Below are positions 32,811-37,799 of a stretch of 37,799 nt of DNA, piece after piece. This stretch comes from an uncultured delta proteobacterium (GTDB lineage: Bacteria > Myxococcota_A > Polyangia > Polyangiales > Ga0077539). Location of the stretch: positions 1 to 37,799 of the forward strand of contig CAIMWA010000293.1 of assembly GCA_903845045.1 (NCBI GenBank), in the 5' to 3' direction. Every line of letters begins with the position of its first letter. Position 1 is the first letter of the stretch. Below the pieces are notes generated by a model. It saw nothing but the letters and a program-made list of their open reading frames with translations. It was not told where the DNA came from and did no database searches. A program made the translations under genes and the position numbers.

Positions 32811-32858
32811 CCCGCGAAACCTTGACGACAAGGCGACACGTGCGGTTCCTTTCGCGGG
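32811..32858 (+). promoter_or_regulatory. Start-adjacent stem-loop in the leader of the receiver-CheC-cyclase operon
   Basis: CCCGCGAAA (32811-32819) and TTTCGCGGG (32850-32858) are perfect 9-bp complements, the second ending 1 nt before the ATG at 32860. Inside lies a second hairpin, CCTTG-ACGA-CAAGG (32820-32833). No Shine-Dalgarno is seen between them. The structure could hide the start codon, act as an operator, or terminate transcription of the upstream gene. It does not match the c-di-GMP (GEMM) riboswitch core. Confidence 0.5.
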
Positions 32859-32859
32859 C

Positions 32860-33225
32860 ATGGGAACGCACGTGCTCGTCGTCGATGACTCGTCGGTGGC
32901 GCGGAAGATCCTGATCCGCGCCTTCCCCCGCGACTGGGTCGTGGAGATCGCGCAGGCGGCGGACGGAGCGCAGGCGCTCGAGGCCTACCGGGCGCGGCGC
33001 CCGGACGTGATCTTCCTCGACCTCAACATGCCCGTGATGGACGGCTACCAGGTGCTCGAGGCGCTTCGATCGGAGACCAACGTCCCGCCCATCGTCGTGC
33101 TCACCGGCGACATCCAGCCCATCGCCGAGGAGCGCGTGCGGGCGGCCGGCGCCGTGGCGTTCCTGAAGAAGCCCCTCGCCGAGGGCGTGCTCGCCGGGCT
33201 CCTCGACGCGCACGGTCTCCGATGA
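32860..33225 (+). CDS. CheY-like single-domain response regulator
   Basis: Translates to 121 residues: a complete receiver domain with acidic pair Asp-9/Asp-10, phospho-acceptor Asp-55 (VIFLDLNMP), Thr-83 (VVLTGD) and Lys-105 (FLKKPL). No output domain. Its stop overlaps the CheC gene (ATGA), and CheC-type phosphatases act on CheY-P, so the two proteins probably work together. The cognate kinase is not in the window. Confidence 0.9.
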   Translation: MGTHVLVVDDSSVARKILIRAFPRDWVVEIAQAADGAQALEAYRARRPDVIFLDLNMPVMDGYQVLEALRSETNVPPIVVLTGDIQPIAEERVRAAGAVAFLKKPLAEGVLAGLLDAHGLR

Positions 33226-33842
33226 GCGCCTCGATGGAGTTCAGCGCCGATCAGCTCGACGCCCTCCGCGAGATCGTGAACATCGCCATGGGACGCGCCG
33301 GCGACCGCCTCGCTCGGCTGCTCGGCTGCTTCATCGAGCTGCCGGTGCCCATCGTGCGCTTCGTCGACGCGCCGGACGTGCGCGAGGCGATCCGCTCGAT
33401 GGTGCGCATCGACGGCGACGTCACGGCGGTGCGCCAGGCCTTCTCGAGCGTCGCGCCGGGCGAGTGCATCGTGATCTACGGCGACGCGAGCGTGCACGAG
33501 CTCGGCGACCTCGTGGCGAGCGACGCGACGGAGGCGGGGGCCCCGAGGAACGAGGTGCTGCTGGAGATCACGAACCTCCTGGTGGGCGCCTGCGCGGGCG
33601 GCATCGGCGAGCAGCTCGGCCAGGAGCTCAGCTACTCGGCGCCGTCGATCATCGTCGCGAACGCGCGCATCGACGAGGTGCTCGACCCCGCGAACGTCCC
33701 GTGGCGCACGGCGCTGCTCCTCGAGGTGAACTTCCGCATCGAGGGACGGACGTTCCTCGCGCACATCCTGATGTTCTGGCCCGAGTCGGCGGTCTCGAGG
33801 GTGCGGGAGAGCCTCGACGGGTTCCTCGCAGACCTCGGATGA
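33222..33842 (+). CDS. CheC-type CheY-P phosphatase
   Basis: Translates to 206 residues. Both CheC catalytic motifs ([D/S]xxxExxN-x22-P) are intact: Asp-13, Glu-17, Asn-20 with Pro-43, and Glu-115, Asn-118 with Pro-141, at exactly the expected spacing; position 111 is Glu instead of Asp/Ser. The mid-part fits the CheC/CheX fold. It dephosphorylates phospho-receiver proteins (family knowledge), most likely the CheY-like protein encoded just upstream. Overlaps both neighbours by 4 nt. Confidence 0.9.
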   Translation: MSASMEFSADQLDALREIVNIAMGRAGDRLARLLGCFIELPVPIVRFVDAPDVREAIRSMVRIDGDVTAVRQAFSSVAPGECIVIYGDASVHELGDLVASDATEAGAPRNEVLLEITNLLVGACAGGIGEQLGQELSYSAPSIIVANARIDEVLDPANVPWRTALLLEVNFRIEGRTFLAHILMFWPESAVSRVRESLDGFLADLG

Positions 33843-34819
33843 CCGCGCCCGTCGACGCCGCGGCGCTGGCGCAGCTCATCGTCGAACGCGTGGCGGTGGG
33901 CGTCTTCACCGTCGACGAGCGCTGCACCCTGGTGCAGTTCAACCGGTTCATGGAGCAGCACTCCGGCGTCGCGGCCTCGGCGGTGCTCGGACGGAACCTC
34001 TTCGAGTGCTTCCCGGAGCTTCCGCGGCGGTGGCTCGAGCAGAAGATCCGCGGGGTCTTCGTGCTGCAGAACTTCGCGTTCTCGTCGTGGCGGCAGCGCC
34101 CGTACCTCTTCGCCTTCGCGCACAACCGCCCGGTCACCGGCAGCGTCGACCGCATGCAGCAGGACGTGACCTTCGTGCCCGTGAAGGGTCCCGACGGCGC
34201 CGTCATCGCGGTGTGCGTGACCATCACCGACGCCACGGACGCCTGCCTCTCCGAGCGGGCCTCGGAGCAGGCTTCGGCGAAGCTCCGCGAGGCCCTCGCC
34301 GAGGTCGAGAAGCTCAGCGTCCGCGACGGCCTCACGGGGATCCTCAACCGCCGCGCGCTCGACATCCGCATGCGCGACGAGTTCGCGCGCTTTCGCCGCT
34401 ACGGCTCGCCGCTCTCGCTCGCGATGCTCGACGTGGACCACTTCAAGCGCGTCAACGACACGCACGGCCACCTCGGCGGCGACGAGGTGCTGCGTCGCGT
34501 CTCTGCCCTCGTGGCCGCGGAGATCCGCGACGTCGACATCCTCGGGCGCTACGGCGGCGAGGAGCTCGCGATGGTGCTCCCAGCGGTGGACGCACGCGGC
34601 GCCGCGGTGGTGTCGGAGCGCGTGCGCCGGGTCATCGAGGCCACGCCCATCGCGTTCATGGACGCGACGATCACCGTCACCGTGAGCATCGGCGTCACCG
34701 AGGCGCGGCCCGCGACGACGGACGTGAACGGGCTCATCGCCGAGGCCGACGAGGCGCTCTACGCTTGCAAGCGCGGCGGGCGGAACCGCGTGCACGCCTT
34801 CGGGGCCGACCCGAACTGA
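33839..34819 (+). CDS. PAS-GGDEF diguanylate cyclase
   Basis: Translates to 326 residues. An N-terminal PAS-like sensor domain (about 10-130: VDERCTLVQFNRFMEQHSG, LGRNLFECFPELPRRWLEQKIRG, FVPVKGPDGAVIAVCVTITDATD) is followed by a short signalling helix (139-160) and a GGDEF domain (163-320). Active-site motif GGEEL is at 239-243 and an RxxD inhibitory site (Arg-230 to Asp-233) sits five residues before it, so it is probably an active, feedback-inhibited c-di-GMP synthase. Its start overlaps the CheC gene by 4 nt, and the PAS segment is similar to that of conserved cyclases found beside CheC/CheX genes (memory). Confidence 0.95.
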   Translation: MTAPVDAAALAQLIVERVAVGVFTVDERCTLVQFNRFMEQHSGVAASAVLGRNLFECFPELPRRWLEQKIRGVFVLQNFAFSSWRQRPYLFAFAHNRPVTGSVDRMQQDVTFVPVKGPDGAVIAVCVTITDATDACLSERASEQASAKLREALAEVEKLSVRDGLTGILNRRALDIRMRDEFARFRRYGSPLSLAMLDVDHFKRVNDTHGHLGGDEVLRRVSALVAAEIRDVDILGRYGGEELAMVLPAVDARGAAVVSERVRRVIEATPIAFMDATITVTVSIGVTEARPATTDVNGLIAEADEALYACKRGGRNRVHAFGADPN

Positions 34820-34829
34820 GCTGGCCCCG

Positions 34830-35213
34830 CTACGGCCCCCGCCCGCCGAGGCAAGCCTTCGGGGGACCGCCGTCCTGCGCGATGACCTGGCACGTGGTGC
34901 CGGGGCGGCAGTCACCGTCGACCTCGCAGCTTCGCAGGCACCGGCCTCCGACGCCGCCGTCGAGGGCCGAGGTCGCCACCGTCAGGCCGCAGAACGAGAA
35001 GACGCCGGGGCAGTCCGGGTCCGCGGCGCACGGCAGCGTGCAGAGCGGAACCGACGCGTCGAGGCTGCGCCAGCCCACGCTCTCGCACCGCAGGCCGAGG
35101 CCGCAGACGTCGCCGGGGCTGCAGCGCGCGTAGCTCAGCGGAGCCTCGGCGGGCGCCTGGCACGCGGCCACCGCGAGCGCGACGAGCATCGGAAGCAGCC
35201 GGCGGTCAGCCAC
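34830..35213 (-). CDS. Small Cys-rich lipoprotein
   Basis: Translates to 127 residues from GTG 35213. Signal ending LAVAAC (Cys-18). About 11 further Cys in short spacings (CSPGDVCGLGLRC, CTLPCAADPDCPG, CLRSCEVDGDCRPGTTC) form a disulfide-rich domain like those in neighbouring lipoproteins. The GTG overlaps the stop of the metallophosphoesterase gene upstream by 8 nt, implying coupling. Function unknown. Confidence 0.75.
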   Translation of the reverse strand: MADRRLLPMLVALAVAACQAPAEAPLSYARCSPGDVCGLGLRCESVGWRSLDASVPLCTLPCAADPDCPGVFSFCGLTVATSALDGGVGGRCLRSCEVDGDCRPGTTCQVIAQDGGPPKACLGGRGP

Positions 35214-36363
35214 GGCTCAGCACCACGCGGGTGATCTCGCCGTGCGTGCGGAGACGCATCGGCGGACCCCAGTAGCCCGTGCCCTCGGAGACGTAGGCCC
35301 AGGTGTCCTTCACGCGATGCAGGCCGCCGACGATGGGCTGGTCGAGGGCGACGAGGTACGAGAACGGCCAGATCTGTCCGCCGTGCGTGTGGCCCGAGAG
35401 CACGAGCCCGACACCGAGCGACGCGGCCTCGGCGACGGCCTTGGGCTGGTGCGCCAGCAGGATCACCTCGCGCGACGTGTCGCGGCCCGCCAGCGCCCGC
35501 GGGAGGTCGGCGCCGTGGCCGTGGCCGAGGCGGTGCGCGGACCAGTCATCGACGCCGGCGAGGTCGATGCGCGCGTCGCCCTCGCCCACGGTGACGTGCT
35601 CGTTGCGCAGCACGCGCACGCCGTGGCGCTGCACCTCGGCGATCCACGCGTCGACGCCGGAGTAGTACTCGTGGTTGCCGGTGACGAAGAACACGCCGTG
35701 CTTCGCGCGCAGGCCGGCGATGGGCGCGACGTGGTGGCCGAGGGCGTCGACGGAGCCGTCGACGAGGTCGCCGGTGATCACCACGACGTCGGCGTCGAGC
35801 TCGTTCACCTGCGCCACCATGGCCTCGATGAACGCGCGGTCGATGGTGGGTCCGACGTGGATGTCGGTGAGCTGCACGACGGTGAAGCCCTCCATGGACG
35901 GGTGCAGCTTCGCGAGGGGCACGCGCACCGTGCGCACGACGAGGCGCGCGAGGGCGGTGTGCACCGCCAGGGCCGACGCGAGGAGCCCGACGCCGCCGGC
36001 GCCGAGGGCCACCGCGCGGGCGAAGAATTGCCGGCGCGCCGGGTCTCGCAGCATGCCCGCAGCGGAGAGCGCGACGCCCGCGAGCTCGCCCAGGAGCAGC
36101 AGCGAGAACAGCAGGAACGCCGTGCCCATCCACACGAAGACGATCCACGCGAAGGGCGTCACGATGGCGCGCGGCAGGGCGCGGGAGAACACCATCGTCA
36201 CGGGGATCGCGAGGCCCAGGGACATGAGCAGCACGGCGCCGCCGCGGGTCCACGGCGCGGGCCAGAGCGGGTCGCGGAAGAGCCGCGCCCACAAGAAGTG
36301 GTGCAGCCCGAAGACGACCAGCGAGATCGCGACGGCGAAGAGGGCGAGCTGCCACAGGCGCAT
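35206..36363 (-). CDS. Membrane-anchored metallophosphoesterase (YkuE/YaeI-like)
   Basis: Translates to 385 residues. The N-terminal region contains about five TM helices (1-150: FAVAISLVVFGLHHFLW, AVLLMSLGLAIPVTMVF, FAWIVFVWMGTAFLLFSLLLLG, AVALGAGGVGLLASALAVHT). The catalytic domain has all family motifs: QLTDIHVGP (about 166), ITGDLVDG (about 198), GNHEYYSG (about 229), LLAHQP (about 299) and LSGHTHGGQ (about 320). The YkuE/YaeI group hydrolyses UDP-linked lipids or other phosphomonoesters at the membrane; the substrate here is unknown. It is upstream of the small lipoprotein and divergent from the nuclease-like gene. Confidence 0.9.
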   Translation of the reverse strand: MRLWQLALFAVAISLVVFGLHHFLWARLFRDPLWPAPWTRGGAVLLMSLGLAIPVTMVFSRALPRAIVTPFAWIVFVWMGTAFLLFSLLLLGELAGVALSAAGMLRDPARRQFFARAVALGAGGVGLLASALAVHTALARLVVRTVRVPLAKLHPSMEGFTVVQLTDIHVGPTIDRAFIEAMVAQVNELDADVVVITGDLVDGSVDALGHHVAPIAGLRAKHGVFFVTGNHEYYSGVDAWIAEVQRHGVRVLRNEHVTVGEGDARIDLAGVDDWSAHRLGHGHGADLPRALAGRDTSREVILLAHQPKAVAEAASLGVGLVLSGHTHGGQIWPFSYLVALDQPIVGGLHRVKDTWAYVSEGTGYWGPPMRLRTHGEITRVVLSRG

Positions 36364-36422
36364 GAAGGTCCCGATGCGATACGACGGCTCGGGCGCCGCG
36401 TCGATGTGCTAGACGCTGCGGC

Positions 36423-37799
36423 GTGCGACGCGCGGCCCTCGACGCCCTCCTCGCCGACGCCGACCTGCGCGCGCTCGACGCCATCGCGCCGGCCTTCGAC
36501 CCCCTCGAGGTGCTGGCGACGACGCGCAAGGAGCGCCCGCACACGCAGTTCCTCGCATGGTTGTTGGAGCCGTCGACGGTGCGCCCCGGCGCCGCCCACG
36601 GCCTCGGCGTCGCGGTCCTCGACGCGGTGCTGCGCCGCGCCCTCGGCGCCGTCGAGGCGCTCGCGGGGACGGTGACCCCCGCGGGACCGTTCGCGGGCTT
36701 CGACGCCGCGACGGTGCGCGTCTTCCGCGAACAACCCCTCGCCGACGGCGTGCGCGCGCGGGCGCCGGACCTTCGCGTCGAGGGCACGGACCGCGGCGGC
36801 CGTCGCTGGGCCGTGCTGGTCGAGAACAAGGTCGACGCCGCCGAGGGCGACGGACAGCTCGCGGCCTACGCAGCGTGGCTGCGCGCGCAGGGCTCCGGCG
36901 TCCACACCCTGCTCGTCTACGTGACGCCGGACCGACGGCGTCCGCGGGCTTCGTTGGGTGGCGTGGCGACGGCGTGCCTCGCGTGGAGCGACGTGCTGGG
37001 CGCCGCGCACGAGGCCGTCGACGTCGCTCGGCGCGCGCGTCCGTCGGTGGCCCTCGATTTCGCGGCGCTCACCCTCGACGCGCTGCGCATGCGCTTCGGC
37101 GGCCACGACGCGGCGCGGGCCCTCGTGGCGCGGCTCCACGCGACGCACGCCCGCGAGGCCGCGCGCTGGGCATCGCTCACGCCCGACGACCCGGCCTGGG
37201 ACGACGCGCACGCGGCGGCGCCCAACGCGCTGTGGCACCTGCGCACGCTGCGTCCGCAGGCGGCGGGCTTCGCGCGGGGGTGGTCCGCACGCGTCGCGGC
37301 GGCGTGGAACATGGGGTACCCCGACGCTCCGGCCCTCACCGCGGGCGCGCCGAGCGTGCGCCAGCCGACGCTCGCGGCGTGGCACGTCGCCGGGGTCACC
37401 GACGCGTGGTCCGTGCACCTCGTCGCGACCGGCGCGCAGGAGACCGGGCACGCGCGGCCGAAGCTCTGGCTGGCGCTCTTCGCGCCGAACGCGACGGTGG
37501 CGCAGACGCTGGCGGCGCGCGACCTCGACGACGCCGTCGCGGCGCTTCCGGCCGACGTGCGCGCGGTCATCGTCGAGGCGGCACCGACGGGCGCCGACGG
37601 GGGCGCGTGGCGATGGCTGCGCGTCGGCACCGTCGTGGATCTTCCGCGCGGCTGGGCCCTCGACGACGACGCGGCGCGCGTGGCGGCGGCGGCCCACGGA
37701 GCCTTCGGAGCGCTCCTCGCGGCCGTCGGCGTGGCGGGGCGAGACCCGGCGCGCGCGCGCTACTCCCCGGCCCGGGACGACTCGCTGTTCCGCCCCACG
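36423..37799 (+). CDS. PD-(D/E)XK nuclease-superfamily protein (3' end outside window)
   Basis: Read from a GTG at 36423, the frame is open for 459 codons to the window edge. The start RKERPHTQFLAWLLEP (about residues 34-49) followed by HGLGVAVLD, APDLRVEG (Asp, about 117) and AVLVENKVDAAEGDGQLAAYAAW (the ExK strand, Glu/Lys at about 134-136, with a downstream Gln) is the layout of the PDDEXK_20 family. These are nuclease-like proteins of unknown role, sometimes in defence regions. The rest is helical. The true length is unknown. Confidence 0.75.
   Translation, partial: MRRAALDALLADADLRALDAIAPAFDPLEVLATTRKERPHTQFLAWLLEPSTVRPGAAHGLGVAVLDAVLRRALGAVEALAGTVTPAGPFAGFDAATVRVFREQPLADGVRARAPDLRVEGTDRGGRRWAVLVENKVDAAEGDGQLAAYAAWLRAQGSGVHTLLVYVTPDRRRPRASLGGVATACLAWSDVLGAAHEAVDVARRARPSVALDFAALTLDALRMRFGGHDAARALVARLHATHAREAARWASLTPDDPAWDDAHAAAPNALWHLRTLRPQAAGFARGWSARVAAAWNMGYPDAPALTAGAPSVRQPTLAAWHVAGVTDAWSVHLVATGAQETGHARPKLWLALFAPNATVAQTLAARDLDDAVAALPADVRAVIVEAAPTGADGGAWRWLRVGTVVDLPRGWALDDDAARVAAAAHGAFGALLAAVGVAGRDPARARYSPARDDSLFRPT

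Noticed and set aside
32788..32859. c-di-GMP riboswitch (GEMM) upstream of the cyclase operon
   Set aside because: The leader lacks the GEMM conserved core and tetraloop-receptor pattern, and is too short.
30691..33213. An 840-codon extension of the DUF1648 gene antisense to the outer-membrane and receiver genes
   Set aside because: Only the last 170 codons look like protein; the rest opposes genes with strong motifs, and GGAGG marks the start at 31203.

Overview
The window is very GC-rich (by eye above 70%) and densely coded on both strands. It looks like chromosome of a myxobacterium, most likely a Sandaracinus/Polyangia-type lineage. The signs are many lipoproteins with Asp/Val/Pro/Ala linkers (ADVP/DLGTP style), a giant Cys-rich NCGACG-repeat lipoprotein, a MYXO-CTERM-like sorting tail, a cytochrome P450 beside an alkyl-DHAP-synthase-like flavoprotein, and an ECF sigma factor next to a periplasmic/outer-membrane protein. 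The taxonomic call is inference; there is no rRNA, tRNA, prophage, CRISPR array or plasmid function. About 40 genes are supported, two of them cut by the window edges.

Layout. 1-6.8 kb: tail of a membrane protein; a large minus-strand beta-propeller-like lipoprotein; a plus-strand coiled-coil membrane protein; an AgmX/TonB-like secreted protein; then a tight plus-strand run of mobA, a small conserved protein, an HpcH/citrate-lyase-like aldolase and an internally duplicated protein of unknown function. 6.8-9.5 kb (minus): an Rpn/PD-(D/E)XK-like protein, and a compact operon of isochorismatase-family hydrolase, P-loop ATPase and group II truncated haemoglobin. 9.6-12.6 kb (plus): a DUF2141 protein, a beta-barrel-type envelope protein without a normal start codon, an ECF sigma factor and an overlapping one-TM protein that may be its regulator. 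12.6-18.9 kb (minus): msrA, a class-V aminotransferase, a P450, a CAP-domain protein and an AGPS-like FAD enzyme. Two copies of a 130-bp inverted-repeat element lie in this segment.

18.9-25.7 kb is a cell-surface region: the 968-residue Cys-rich lipoprotein, a SUMF1-domain lipoprotein, a small lipoprotein, a MYXO-CTERM-like protein and a lipoprotein with a degenerate M23-like domain. 25.7-31.2 kb holds a metallophosphoesterase, a CorC/CNNM-type membrane protein, recN, a hydrolase-like lipoprotein that overlaps recN, and a DUF1648 membrane protein. 31.3-34.8 kb (plus) has an outer-membrane protein followed by a three-gene overlapping signalling operon: CheY-like receiver, CheC-type phosphatase, PAS-GGDEF diguanylate cyclase. 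34.8-37.8 kb has a small Cys-rich lipoprotein overlapping a membrane-anchored metallophosphoesterase, and a PD-(D/E)XK nuclease-like gene that runs off the edge.

The most interesting points are the paired 130-bp elements, one of which supplies the last codons and stop of the P450 gene; the receiver-CheC-cyclase operon with a start-codon-adjacent inverted repeat in its leader; the two-copy domain in the unknown protein at 5611-6798; and the missing start codon of the envelope gene near 10118. No gap of more than 300 bases lacks a gene; the largest is 16963-17236 and is mostly filled by the second repeat copy.
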